This document shows, piece after piece, positions 20,700-32,157 of a DNA stretch of 34,084 nucleotides; within the stretch, counting starts at the first letter, position 1; the number at the start of each line of letters is the position of its first letter. The notes under the pieces are model-generated. The model did no database searches, was not told where the DNA came from, and worked only from the letters and a program-made list of their open reading frames with translations. Position numbers and translations under genes: made by a program. The stretch is from an uncultured Pseudomonadota bacterium (GTDB lineage Bacteria > Myxococcota_A > UBA796 > SXON01): the NCBI GenBank assembly GCA_903844155.1, contig CAIMSU010000119.1:1-34084 (forward strand), given 5' to 3'.

Positions 20700-20705
20700 G
20701 TGACG

Positions 20706-21992
20706 ATGCAGTGTCGAAGCCTCGCCTGTGCGCTCCTCGTCGTCCTGGTCGGTTGCACGGCGGCGCGGCCGAATGTGGGAGGTTCGGACGGGCGCGCACC
20801 CAGCGACTCGGGGCTCACCGTCCTGCCGGGCCTGGACTCGACCGTGCCGTCCGGGGACACCGGCGTCGACGACGCCACCTGGCAGTCCAACTGGTACTCG
20901 TCGGACACGATCCACGAAGTCACGATCACCATCAACGACGCGGGCTGGGCGGCGCTGACCAACGACCCCTACAACTACGTGCAGGCGGACGCGACGTTCG
21001 ACAATCAGACCGTCACTGGCCTTGGCGTGCGTCTGCGGGGCAAGGTCGGTTCGTTCCGGCCGATCACCGGCAAACCAAAGTTCAAGTTCGATTTTGGCGA
21101 GTATGTGCCGGGCCAGGAGCTCCACGGATTGAAGGGGATGTCCCTGAACAACGAGGTGGTCGACTGCTCCTACCTCAAGGAGCCGCTGGCCTACCGCATC
21201 TTCCGGGACGGCGGGATCATGGCGCCGCGCACGGGGTTTGCGCACGTCACCGTCAACGACATCGACTACGGGCTGTACGTCCTGGTGGAGGAGCCGGACA
21301 GCAAGTTCCTGACCGAGTGGATGCCGGACGACGACAAGGGCCAGCTCTACGACGGCAAGTACGTCTACTACTCCGATGGCAGCTACACGTTGCTGGACTT
21401 CGCCACGGGCGTCGACAACCTCTACCAGCTCGAGGAGGGGACGGACGACGCCAACGCCGAGATCGTCGCGACCTCCAACGCCACGATCGCGGCGAGCGCG
21501 CAATTCCAGCAGGATCTGGACCCGCTCGTCGACTGGACCCAGCTCCATTCGGTGTGGGCGGCCGAGGAGTGGACCGGGCAGGTCGACGGCTACGCGATGG
21601 ACCGAAACAACTACCGCGTGTATTACCGTCCTTCGGACGGCAAGATGTCGATGATCGTATGGGACTTCGACTACAGCTTCATCCAGGACTGGCAGTGGGG
21701 GATGAGCTGGGGCTCGCCGACGGGCGTGCTGGCGGCGCGATGCTGGGCGGACCCGCAGTGCAAGGCGGACCAGGCGGTGGGGATGCAGAACCTGCTGGCG
21801 ACCGTGGACACCGCGGCGATCCTGGACTATTTCGACGGCATGGTGACGCTGACGAAGGACCTGGCGCACGCGGATCCGAAGCGGGAATGCACCGGACCGA
21901 GCATCCGGCAGACGCAGACGCAGGTCCGTGACTGGGCGGCGAACCGGTCCGACGGGCTCGCGGCCGAGTGGGGTTTGACCACCGGGCCCTGA
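20706..21992 (+). CDS. CotH-family kinase-like lipoprotein
   Basis: The 428-residue protein has lipobox VLVGC (Cys17) and a Ser/Thr/Gly/Asp spacer up to about residue 55. A CotH domain follows: HEVTITINDAGWAAL, GVRLRGKVGSF, a Lys-rich strand KPKFKFDFG (123-131), SLNNEVVDCSYLKEPLAYRIFRDGG (in parts), and YGLYVLVEEPD. The putative metal/ATP site is DRNNYRVYY plus WDFDYSF (Asp320, Asp322). CotH proteins are atypical kinases; Bacillus CotH phosphorylates spore-coat proteins, and many other bacteria have secreted members of unknown role. Here it is membrane-anchored on the outside, where the source of ATP is unclear. It is transcribed alone, divergent from the redoxin lipoprotein. Confidence 0.9.
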   Translation: MQCRSLACALLVVLVGCTAARPNVGGSDGRAPSDSGLTVLPGLDSTVPSGDTGVDDATWQSNWYSSDTIHEVTITINDAGWAALTNDPYNYVQADATFDNQTVTGLGVRLRGKVGSFRPITGKPKFKFDFGEYVPGQELHGLKGMSLNNEVVDCSYLKEPLAYRIFRDGGIMAPRTGFAHVTVNDIDYGLYVLVEEPDSKFLTEWMPDDDKGQLYDGKYVYYSDGSYTLLDFATGVDNLYQLEEGTDDANAEIVATSNATIAASAQFQQDLDPLVDWTQLHSVWAAEEWTGQVDGYAMDRNNYRVYYRPSDGKMSMIVWDFDYSFIQDWQWGMSWGSPTGVLAARCWADPQCKADQAVGMQNLLATVDTAAILDYFDGMVTLTKDLAHADPKRECTGPSIRQTQTQVRDWAANRSDGLAAEWGLTTGP

Positions 21993-22012
21993 CCACGCAT
22001 CGGGCGCCGCGA

Positions 22013-22018
22013 TAGATC
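22013..22018 (+). promoter_or_regulatory. Candidate -10 hexamer TAGATC
   Basis: TAGATC ends five bases before ATG 22024, followed by a G-run (CGGGGG) that could also serve as a weak ribosome site. It would drive the carboxylase/mutase operon. No -35 was recognised. Confidence 0.35.
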
Positions 22019-22023
22019 GGGGG

Positions 22024-23552
<1,529 letters not shown>

Positions 23553-23556
<4 letters not shown>

Positions 23557-24088
23557 AGTACGAGATCACCGTCGGGGACATCACCCGGCTCGTCACCATC
23601 GAGCGGGAGCCGGGAAACGGCCCGATCTCCCATCGCATCTCCTGGGTCGAGGTGAGCGACGACGGCGTCGGCGAGGAGGAGACGCACCTCGTCGACCTGC
23701 TCCGGCCCTCGCCCGAAGCCTTCAACATGCTGATCGATGGCGAGAGCTGGGAGGCCGGTTGTACGCCGCTCTCCGATGGGTCGGGCGGCTACCTGGTCGA
23801 CGTGGTCGGAGTGACGATGGCGGTCGGCGTGGTTGATCCGAGGCGGAAGGCGCTCCGACTTGGGAGCGCACACGCCGGTGGTCTGGTGGCGACACAGATG
23901 CCGGGCCGCGTCGTGCGCGTGATGGTGGCGGTTGGCGAGGCGGTCAAGAAGGGACAGCCGCTCATCGTGGTGGAGGCGATGAAGATGGAGAACGAGCTGA
24001 AGAGTCCGATCGACGGGACGATTGGCGAGATCTACGTCGCCTCGGGTGGCACGGTGGAGAGCGGCGCGAAGCTGCTGCGGGTGGACGC

Positions 24089-24092
<4 letters not shown>
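23553..24092 (+). CDS. Biotin carboxyl carrier protein
   Basis: This 179-residue protein carries the biotin attachment motif EAMKMEN with Lys144, in the typical fold ([18 protein letters not shown], then [12 protein letters not shown]). About 105 residues precede the biotinyl domain and look like the linking beta domain of acyl-CoA carboxylases ([15 protein letters not shown], then [19 protein letters not shown]). It passes carboxylated biotin from the carboxylase subunit to an absent carboxyltransferase. It overlaps the genes on both sides by ATGA, so the three proteins are probably made in fixed proportion. ATG 23553 is the only sensible start. Confidence 0.93.
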
Positions 24093-25615
<1,523 letters not shown>

Positions 25616-25699
25616 GGTGGCGGGCGAATTGCGGTGGTCGACGTCGGCGACGCAGGCGCGATACTTTCGGGCCGTCCGACCACACTAGAGGAGTCCCGT

Positions 25700-26291
25700 A
25701 TGCGCACCCTGCTTCTGATCCCGCTGCTCCCGCTGTTTGCTTGCACGGGCAAGGCCATCGACACCGGCGCGTCCGCGGACGACACCGCGGCCGGGGACAC
25801 CGGCCCTGCCGACACCGGGCCCACGAACTCGGACCAGACGCGCACCTACAAGGATTTCCGACCGGCAGTGCCGTCGTCGGGGCCACCTACACCGACAGCC
25901 TCACCGCGGATGCTCTCACCACCGACGCCGACGGATCGGTCTCGCTCACCATCCCAGCGGGCGAGCGCTACACCGAGGAGGTGGTCGCCGCGGACTCCCC
26001 AAACCACGTCTACTTCAATGGCGCCGCGAAGGCCGGGTACGCCGAAGATGTGGAGAGTTTGATGGTGAGCAACCGGGCGATCACGGCGCTCGGCGGGGCG
26101 CTGGGGGTCACAGTCGACGCGAGCCGGGCCATCGTCGTCGTGCAGGTTGTGTGGCCCCCGGCAATCTCGACATCTCGCTGACCACCCCGGCGGGAGAGGC
26201 CTGCACGACCGACCTGCAGAGCGACGACACCTGGACGGACATCAGCGTCGAGGCGGGAAAGTACAGCCAGGAGAACTACTACTGCATGTGA
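25700..26291 (+). pseudogene. Frameshifted lipoprotein with carboxypeptidase-regulatory-like domain
   Basis: Three frames together make one protein. The first (from ATG 25700, after AGAGGAG) gives MRTLLLIPLLPLFAC (Cys15) and the spacer GASADDTAAGDTGPADTG up to TYKDF. Near 25855-25860 (GATTTCCG) the frame shifts, and the next reads PTGSAVVGATYTDSLTADALTTDADGSVSL and on to VVVQV. Near 26146-26156 it shifts again to APGNLDISLTTPAGE and ends YCM at TGA 26291. Both shifts fit a single missing base. The middle resembles a carboxypeptidase-regulatory (beta-sandwich) domain. It is either a recent pseudogene or carries two assembly errors in short homopolymers. TACTTT at 25662-25667 is a possible -10. 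Confidence 0.75.
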
Positions 26292-26323
26292 GGGGCGGAC
26301 GCCGGACCTCCCGACCGCTGTCC

Positions 26324-28144
26324 CTACCTGCAAACGCTCACCGCCTCATCCCCTTCCAACACAAGCAGTGTGTCAGCCCCCTCCAGCGCGACGGCGACAG
26401 AGTCCGAGGTGCCCGTCGCATAGTCGACGGTCCAGGCGCCATCCCAGCGCCGGATGACCTGGGACAAACCTGCATCCGTGGTGCCTTCGTATCCCCAGGC
26501 GTAGAGCGCAGTGCCATCGGCCAGCAGGTGGTCGACGCGCGGAGGCGCGCCGTCCACAGGCACGAGCGCACCATCGACGAGCTCGGCCAGGCCGACGTCT
26601 CCATCGAGCGCGACGTACACGCGCCCATCGGATGTGCGCGCGATGTCGCCAGCAGGGTTTGGGTCGACGAGCGTCCAGGCGGCGCCATCCCCGGTGTAGA
26701 CGCCGCTGCTGGTCGCCACCACGAGGTCTGTGAGCGACGAAGCCAGCAAAGCGTTCGCGTATTGCCCGGGGGCGGGCGGCAGATCCTCCCAGATTCCGTC
26801 GACTTGTGCGCGAAGGACGACGGTTCCGACCTCGTTGGTATCGTGCGCGCCGCCAGCCGCGAGGACGGTGCAATCGTCTGTCGTGGTCACCTTGAAGTAC
26901 ATGGTGTCCGGCGCGACGAGCGCGTCATCTTCGGTGTAGGAGGCGCCGTCCCAGGTCCCAAGTTCGCCGGTTTCCAGGAGCGCGTAGCGGTCGGACCCGC
27001 ACCCCGAAGCCGAGATTCCGGTCCACGAGCCGGGGAGCTGGCCGACAGTGGTCCATGTGCCCGCGTCGTCCACCGCGAGCCAACCGTCCTCCTCCGCGAG
27101 GAACACGGTGCCGTCTGGCGCGGACCACGCGGAGCCCTGCCCGAGGACGTGCGCGGTGGTCCACTCCAGGTCCAGCCCGCCGACATCGCCGCTTGCTATG
27201 GAGGGTCCTTCGCCGCCGACAGTGACCTGGCCCGGGGCGGGTGCGAGGACCGCGTTCCATGACCCCTGTGGCAGTGTGACAGGGACCCAACTCGCACCGT
27301 CGCTGTGGACCAGGGAGGAGGCGCCGTCAGAGTTCGCGCCGAGCACCCAAAGATCATCGAGCGAGGTGCCGGCGAGGACCGGGAATTGCGAGTCGACGGC
27401 GGCGAGGGTCCACGCGCCGTCCGAGCCGGTGGCGAGCGTGCCGTCATCCGCGATCAAGGCCCATTGTCCGTCGAAGCCGATGACGCCGGTCCAGTGCGCG
27501 GAGGGGGGGGCGATCGCCGTCCACACCCCGTCCTCGTACAGCCACCCGCCGTCACTGCCCACGGCGAGGGCTCGGCCTGCCCCGTCACCACCCACGGCGT
27601 ACACCCAGTTCGCGACCCAACCTTCGTCCTCCACCGTGAACCCTGACACGTCGCCGACACGCAAGCGGATGTCCGCCTCGTAGCAGTCCGAGCACCCCTC
27701 GTTGGAGACGATGGCCACCGTGGTGTCGTCGAGCGCTGCGAGGCCCATGATCTCTTCGTCAGAGGCCAATCCCAGGTCGACGGACCCCCAGGCGTCGCCC
27801 GAGGACCGCAGTAACGGGTCGGCAGCGCCCGGATCGAGACGCCAGAGTGTGGTGCCTGTCGCTGCAAAGCCGACGGGGCCGTTGGCTCCGCCACCGCGCA
27901 AGCCGACGTCCTCCGTCCAACCGCCGCCCGTGTCGCTCCAGACGGCTGCGGAATTCCCAAGCGCCCAGCGAACGCCGTCGGTCGTGGCGGTCAGCGCGTT
28001 CACGGCGCTGTCGGAGGGGAGGGACACGGTGGTCGCAGCGCAGGTGGCCGGGCTGTCTTTCTCGGCCCTGCATCCGGGGAGCACAGCGGGTGAGAGGAGG
28101 GCGACCGACAGAAGGGTGGGCAAGGCGAGGACGATGCTGCGCAT
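26324..28144 (-). CDS. Large Trp/Gly-rich lipoprotein, probable beta-propeller
   Basis: The 606-residue protein starts at ATG 28144, nine bases after a TATGCT hexamer; ATG 28174 is possible but would put ten residues before the signal. The signal is MRSIVLALPTLLSVALLSPAVLPGC (in parts, Cys25, with Pro at -2). The rest repeats units of about 45 residues with a strand ending in W and a turn, such as SDGAWTLAAV, DDLWVLGAN, DGASWVPVTLP, DGAAWTLVDP and WDGAWTVDY. This is typical of exported repeat proteins annotated as kelch or BNR-like propellers. A CSDC pair (near 169) and other Cys may form disulphides. It converges on the frameshifted lipoprotein. A binding or scaffold role at the cell surface is likely. 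Confidence 0.85.
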   Translation of the reverse strand: MRSIVLALPTLLSVALLSPAVLPGCRAEKDSPATCAATTVSLPSDSAVNALTATTDGVRWALGNSAAVWSDTGGGWTEDVGLRGGGANGPVGFAATGTTLWRLDPGAADPLLRSSGDAWGSVDLGLASDEEIMGLAALDDTTVAIVSNEGCSDCYEADIRLRVGDVSGFTVEDEGWVANWVYAVGGDGAGRALAVGSDGGWLYEDGVWTAIAPPSAHWTGVIGFDGQWALIADDGTLATGSDGAWTLAAVDSQFPVLAGTSLDDLWVLGANSDGASSLVHSDGASWVPVTLPQGSWNAVLAPAPGQVTVGGEGPSIASGDVGGLDLEWTTAHVLGQGSAWSAPDGTVFLAEEDGWLAVDDAGTWTTVGQLPGSWTGISASGCGSDRYALLETGELGTWDGASYTEDDALVAPDTMYFKVTTTDDCTVLAAGGAHDTNEVGTVVLRAQVDGIWEDLPPAPGQYANALLASSLTDLVVATSSGVYTGDGAAWTLVDPNPAGDIARTSDGRVYVALDGDVGLAELVDGALVPVDGAPPRVDHLLADGTALYAWGYEGTTDAGLSQVIRRWDGAWTVDYATGTSDSVAVALEGADTLLVLEGDEAVSVCR

Positions 28145-28153
28145 GATCGGGCA

Positions 28154-28159
28154 AGCATA
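28154..28159 (-). promoter_or_regulatory. Candidate -10 hexamer TATGCT
   Basis: On the minus strand the sequence reads GATTATGCTTGCCCG, with TATGCT ending nine bases before ATG 28144. It shares the trailing TGC with hexamers at 2778 and 2956. It supports the start at 28144 over 28174. Confidence 0.45.
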
Positions 28160-28249
28160 ATCGCCGGCGGCCATCGTCAGGTCGGTCCGGGGACGGACCT
28201 CGACGGGCTCACGGGAAGCCAGCCGCCCCCCGCGTTACCCGATGAATGC

Positions 28250-29992
28250 ATGCGCCTCCGCTTCCCCATCGGCACCTCCGACTTCGCCCAGATCCGGCGC
28301 GCGGGAGACTACTACGTCGACAAGACCGGGCTGATCGCCGATGTCATCCGCGGTTCCTCGCTTGTGAGCCTCATCCCACGCCCGCGACGGTTCGGCAAGA
28401 CCCTCAACTTGTCGACGCTGCGCTACTACTTCGAGCGCCCGGTTGGGCCGACGGCCCGCGGACGGCCGACGCCCGAGGACATCCGGGGGTTCTTCGACGG
28501 GCTTGAGGTCGCGACCGCGGGGGAGGACGTCGCGGAGCGGTTCATGCGACATCCGGTCGTCTACCTCACGTTCAAGGACGTGAAGTTTCGGCGGTGGGAG
28601 GATTGCTTGGCGATGGTGGTCGCGCTCGTGCGCGAAGAGGTGGAGCGACTGAGCGTGGTTTGGGCGGGCGCCGAGCTGGCGCCCGGGCAACGGGCAACGC
28701 TGGAAGCAGTCGCCGCGGGTACGGGGACCCCTGCTGAGCTCGCCGCAGGCCTGCGTCTGCTCACCCACGCCCTCCATTCGGCAACCGGCGAGGAGTGTGT
28801 GCTGCTCATCGACGAGTACGACACGCCCATCCACGAGGGCTGGCAGTACGGCTACTACGACCAGGTCATCGAGCTTTTCCGCGGGATCCTGTCCGGCACG
28901 ATCAAGGACAACGCGTCGCTCTACCGCGGCGTCCTCACTGGGATCTTGCGCGTGGCGAAGGAGTCCCTGTTCTCTGGGCTGAACAATGTTGGCGTCTACT
29001 CGCTGCTCGCGCACCCATTTTCGACGCGCTTCGGCTTCACGGAGGAGGAGGTCGTTGCGATGTGCGCCGCGGTAGGCCCATCGGCTGACCTTCAGGGCAT
29101 CCGCGACTGGTACAACGGCTACCGGATGGGCGGGCACGTCATCTACAACCCATGGTCGGTCCTATGCTATCTCGCGTCGCCGATCGACGGGCTGAAGCCC
29201 CACTGGGTCAACACCGCGTCCAACGCGCTCCTCCAGGACCTGCTGATTCGGGCGGGACTCGAGATACAGTCGGATCTCGAGACGCTGATCAAGGGCGGCG
29301 AGGTGCTGCATGAGATCGGCGAGGACATTCACCTGCGGAACCTGCATGCGGACGGCGCGATCTGGAGTTTTCTCCTGTTTTGTGGATACCTGAAGGCTGA
29401 AGATGTGCGACACGTCAAGGGCCGAACCTTCGCTGCGCTGTCCGTGCCGAATTTCGAGGTCGGTGCGGCCTATGCTGCGATCTATCGCGAGTGGCTGACT
29501 GGCGCCCTCCGGACTCCTGGCGGCGTCGACGGCCTCTGCCGCGCCCTCCTCACCGGCGATGAGCGCACATTTGGCGCAGGCCTGCAGCGGCTTGTCCTCG
29601 AATCGCTGTCCTACTTCGACACGGGGGCGCGCACGCCCGAGGCCGTCTACCAGGCGTTCCTCGTCGGCTTGCTCGTCCAGCTGAACCACACCCACGTCGT
29701 CGACAGCAACCGCGAGAGCGGCTTTGGTCGGTACGATGTGTGCGTCAAGCCCCGCGCAGACTTCGAGGATCGCGCCAGACTTGGGCGCGGTGGTGCCGTT
29801 CTGGAATTGAAGTCCATCGACACCGAGGCCGAACCGCCCGAGGACACCCAAACTGCGCTGGCCTCGGCGATGAAGCAGATCAAAGACCGGGAGTACGCGA
29901 CGGCGCTGCACCAGGCGGGCGTCGAGGTCGTCTGGCTTTGGGCAGTGGTTTTTGACGGGAAGCGCGTGCGTGCGAAGGTCGAGCGGGCGTAG
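28250..29992 (+). CDS. AAA-ATPase-like protein with PD-(D/E)XK nuclease domain
   Basis: The 580-residue protein matches the AAA-ATPase_like / DUF1703 pair. Its N-terminus, FPIGTSDFAQIRRAGDYYVDKT, and P-loop PRPRRFGKT (43-51, Lys50) are typical. The Walker B is VLLIDEYDTPI (Asp188, Glu189), and an FSTRFGFTEEEV region and WYNGYRMGG follow. The C-terminal nuclease-fold motif is GRYDVCVKP (Asp496) and LELKSID (Glu519, Lys521), with QIKDREY as the trailing helix. Similar proteins are abundant in some Bacteroidetes, Clostridia and myxobacteria; a nuclease or mobile-element-related role is suspected. ATG 28250 is the third of three closely spaced ATGs; TACCCG at 28236-28241 is the candidate -10. No associated defence gene is next to it. 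Confidence 0.9.
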   Translation: MRLRFPIGTSDFAQIRRAGDYYVDKTGLIADVIRGSSLVSLIPRPRRFGKTLNLSTLRYYFERPVGPTARGRPTPEDIRGFFDGLEVATAGEDVAERFMRHPVVYLTFKDVKFRRWEDCLAMVVALVREEVERLSVVWAGAELAPGQRATLEAVAAGTGTPAELAAGLRLLTHALHSATGEECVLLIDEYDTPIHEGWQYGYYDQVIELFRGILSGTIKDNASLYRGVLTGILRVAKESLFSGLNNVGVYSLLAHPFSTRFGFTEEEVVAMCAAVGPSADLQGIRDWYNGYRMGGHVIYNPWSVLCYLASPIDGLKPHWVNTASNALLQDLLIRAGLEIQSDLETLIKGGEVLHEIGEDIHLRNLHADGAIWSFLLFCGYLKAEDVRHVKGRTFAALSVPNFEVGAAYAAIYREWLTGALRTPGGVDGLCRALLTGDERTFGAGLQRLVLESLSYFDTGARTPEAVYQAFLVGLLVQLNHTHVVDSNRESGFGRYDVCVKPRADFEDRARLGRGGAVLELKSIDTEAEPPEDTQTALASAMKQIKDREYATALHQAGVEVVWLWAVVFDGKRVRAKVERA

Positions 29993-29997
29993 CGAAG

Positions 29998-31287
29998 TCA
30001 GCGGGCGTTGATCACGCGCCCGATCCGCTCCACCAGATCCGGAATATCCTCCGCCTCGATCCCGCAGAACGCAACGCGTAGCGCGTTCACTTGTGGGATC
30101 TGGATGACGCCGACGGACTGCTCGACGATGAGGCGCTTGCGGACCTCCTCCGCGTGCATGCCCTCCGGCAGCGGCAGCAGGCAAAAGCAGCCGGAGTTGA
30201 AGGGCCAGTACGGAACGCCATGCTCGTCCAGCGCCGCCTTCAACGCCCGGTATCGACGGGCGAGCACCGAGAGCACCGCCTCCTGCTCCGCCGCGAGTGT
30301 GGGCGACTCCAGCGCGTGCAGGACGGCCGCCTGGGAGGGAGCCGGACCGTTGGAGATCGTCGACCGGATGAGCGCGGCAGCCTTCTCCGCGAGGGCATCA
30401 CCCGCCGCACCCGTCGCAGAGAACGTGAGAAAGCCAACGCGACCGCCGAAGAACACCAGCTCCTTCGTCGCCCCGTCCACTTTGCAGATCAAGTGCCGAT
30501 TTGGGTCCGCCGCGCGCGCCAGGGCGCCGTAGACAGAGCGGCCGTACATGGCGGCTGGGCCGGTGGTTGGGCCGAAAAACAGCCCTTCGTAGGCATCGTC
30601 GCAGATCACGGCGAGCGGATGCGGGTGGCCGACGATGGCGGCGACGATGCCGTTGGGGCCTTCGACCTCGTCGGCGAGCGGCGAGTAGCCGGTGGGGTTC
30701 GCCGGAAAATTGAGGAGGAGGGTCGCGGGACCGGTCAGACGGTCGAGGGCGTGTCGCAACCCGGCGACGTTGAACCGTGGGGTCCTCGCGGCCGGTCCGT
30801 CGAAAAAGTCGAAGGTGTGGATGGGCGCGCCGGTGCGCATGGTGACGATGGTGTCGTAGTTGTCCCAGTAGGGCAGGGGCACCAGGAGCGGGCGGTCAGG
30901 AGCGGTGAAAAGCTCGCCGCAGATCGAGATGGCGTGCGTGATCCCTGCGGTGACGACGGGGTTGGAGACCGGCGTGCCGGGCCCGGCCGACGCGAGGATG
31001 TGGTCGCGCCAGACCGTCCGCAGCCGCGCCAGGCCGTGCTGAGGCGTGTAGAGGAGCGACTCGCGGGGGTCGAGGTTGGAAAAGCACCGGGCGAGGCTGG
31101 GGAGGGCGAGCGGGAGGCCCGTGCCGTCCGTGATCTGGCCGATGGTCGCTTGGCGCTCACAGTGGGCGGCGTCGGCGGCTTGTTGTGGGATGCCGAAGGG
31201 GAGCGCGGCGCGCAGGCCGAGCGGACTGAGGAGCTTGAGGGCGGCGGGGTGGCTGCGGAGCGCGTCGTTGAGGGCTTCGGGGGTCAT
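29998..31287 (-). CDS. Class I/II PLP-dependent aminotransferase
   Basis: This 429-residue protein shows the fold-type I aminotransferase pattern: VVTAGITHAISICGELF, PYWDNYDTIV, NFPANPTGYSP (Asn197), VICDDAYEGLF (Asp230/231, Tyr233) and the PLP lysine in DGATKELVFFGGRVGF (Lys275, with Arg283). It ends with IQIPQVNALRVAFCGI, giving the substrate-binding Arg. It should transfer amino groups between an amino acid and a 2-oxoacid; the specificity is not evident. It starts at ATG 31287 and converges on the AAA-nuclease gene with five bases between the stops. The unusual N-terminus (about 45 residues before GQITDGTGLPL) may mark a subgroup. Its upstream region is shared with the divergent MoxR-type gene. 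Confidence 0.92.
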   Translation of the reverse strand: MTPEALNDALRSHPAALKLLSPLGLRAALPFGIPQQAADAAHCERQATIGQITDGTGLPLALPSLARCFSNLDPRESLLYTPQHGLARLRTVWRDHILASAGPGTPVSNPVVTAGITHAISICGELFTAPDRPLLVPLPYWDNYDTIVTMRTGAPIHTFDFFDGPAARTPRFNVAGLRHALDRLTGPATLLLNFPANPTGYSPLADEVEGPNGIVAAIVGHPHPLAVICDDAYEGLFFGPTTGPAAMYGRSVYGALARAADPNRHLICKVDGATKELVFFGGRVGFLTFSATGAAGDALAEKAAALIRSTISNGPAPSQAAVLHALESPTLAAEQEAVLSVLARRYRALKAALDEHGVPYWPFNSGCFCLLPLPEGMHAEEVRKRLIVEQSVGVIQIPQVNALRVAFCGIEAEDIPDLVERIGRVINAR

Positions 31288-31332
31288 GGCTACGCTTCCC
31301 GTATCCCGACGCCTGCGGACGCCGCACGCGGA

Positions 31333-31338
31333 TAAAGG
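31333..31338 (+). promoter_or_regulatory. Candidate -10 hexamer TAAAGG
   Basis: TAAAGG ends six bases before ATG 31345, in the 57-base gap between the divergent aminotransferase and ATPase genes. It resembles a -10 less than the others do, but the position is the same. No ribosome site is present. Confidence 0.3.
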
Positions 31339-31344
31339 CCCCCG

Positions 31345-32157
31345 ATGCGCATCCTGACCCCTCCCGTCGACGACTTCCTGCAGCCGAACGTGCCGCCGTA
31401 CGTGCCCGTGGCCGACGAGATGGACGTCTTCACCCGGGCATGGCGGGCGCAGCTCCCGGTCTTGCTCAAAGGGCCGACCGGCTGCGGAAAGACCCGCTTC
31501 GTCGCCCACATGGCCGCCGTCCTGGGCCGCCCGCTCATCACCGTCGCCTGCCACGAAGACCTCTCGGCCTCCGACCTCCTCGGCCGCTACCTGCTCGTCG
31601 GCGACGAGACGGTCTGGGTCGACGGCCCGCTCACCGCCGGCGTCCGCCACGGCGCCATCGTGTACCTGGACGAGGTCGTCGAGGCCCGCAAGGACTCGCT
31701 CGTCGTCATCCACCCGCTGACGGACGACCGCCGCATCCTGCCCATCGACCGCCTCGCCACGGTGCTGCGCGCCCCGCCCGAGTTCATGATGGTCGTGAGT
31801 TACAACCCAGGCTATCAGTCGGTCATCAAGGAGCTGAAGCCGTCGACACGGCAGCGTTTTGTGAGCCTGGACTTTGGCTACCCGCCCGCGGCCGTCGAGA
31901 TCGCCGTACTCAAGGCCGAGACCGGCGTGGCGACCGTGGTGGCCGAGCGCCTCGTGAAAGTTGCTGAGAAGGTGCGGAACCTGACCGAGCGCGGGCTGGA
32001 GGAGGGGGTGTCGACGCGTCTGCTGGTCTACGCCGCCCGGCTCCTTCGCGACGGCGCCGAGCCCCGCTCCGCGCTGCGCGCCGCCCTGACGCGCACGCTC
32101 ACCGACGATCGCGACCTGCAGCGGACGATCGACGAGATCGTCGCGGACTTCTACTGA
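31345..32157 (+). CDS. MoxR-family AAA+ ATPase (CbbQ/NirQ/NorQ type)
   Basis: The 270-residue protein has the P-loop GPTGCGKT (43-50, Lys49), Walker [10 protein letters not shown] (Asp109, Glu110), VVSYNPGYQ as the sensor-1 region, [14 protein letters not shown] with the arginine finger, and a small C-terminal lid ending DEIVADFY. CbbQ and NorQ proteins work with VWA-domain partners (CbbO, NorD) to remodel or activate a metalloenzyme or carboxylase. Here the partner gene follows directly, overlapping at CTGA. No rubisco or nitric-oxide-reductase gene is visible, so the target is unknown. The start is ATG 31345. Confidence 0.92.
   Translation: MRILTPPVDDFLQPNVPPYVPVADEMDVFTRAWRAQLPVLLKGPTGCGKTRFVAHMAAVLGRPLITVACHEDLSASDLLGRYLLVGDETVWVDGPLTAGVRHGAIVYLDEVVEARKDSLVVIHPLTDDRRILPIDRLATVLRAPPEFMMVVSYNPGYQSVIKELKPSTRQRFVSLDFGYPPAAVEIAVLKAETGVATVVAERLVKVAEKVRNLTERGLEEGVSTRLLVYAARLLRDGAEPRSALRAALTRTLTDDRDLQRTIDEIVADFY

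Noticed and set aside
28246-28506. Overlapping ATG frame at the start of the AAA-nuclease gene
   Set aside because: The frame at 28250 carries the P-loop, Walker B and nuclease motifs; the other has none.
29162-30184. 340-codon minus-strand frame opposite the AAA-nuclease gene
   Set aside because: Antisense shadow with no family resemblance.
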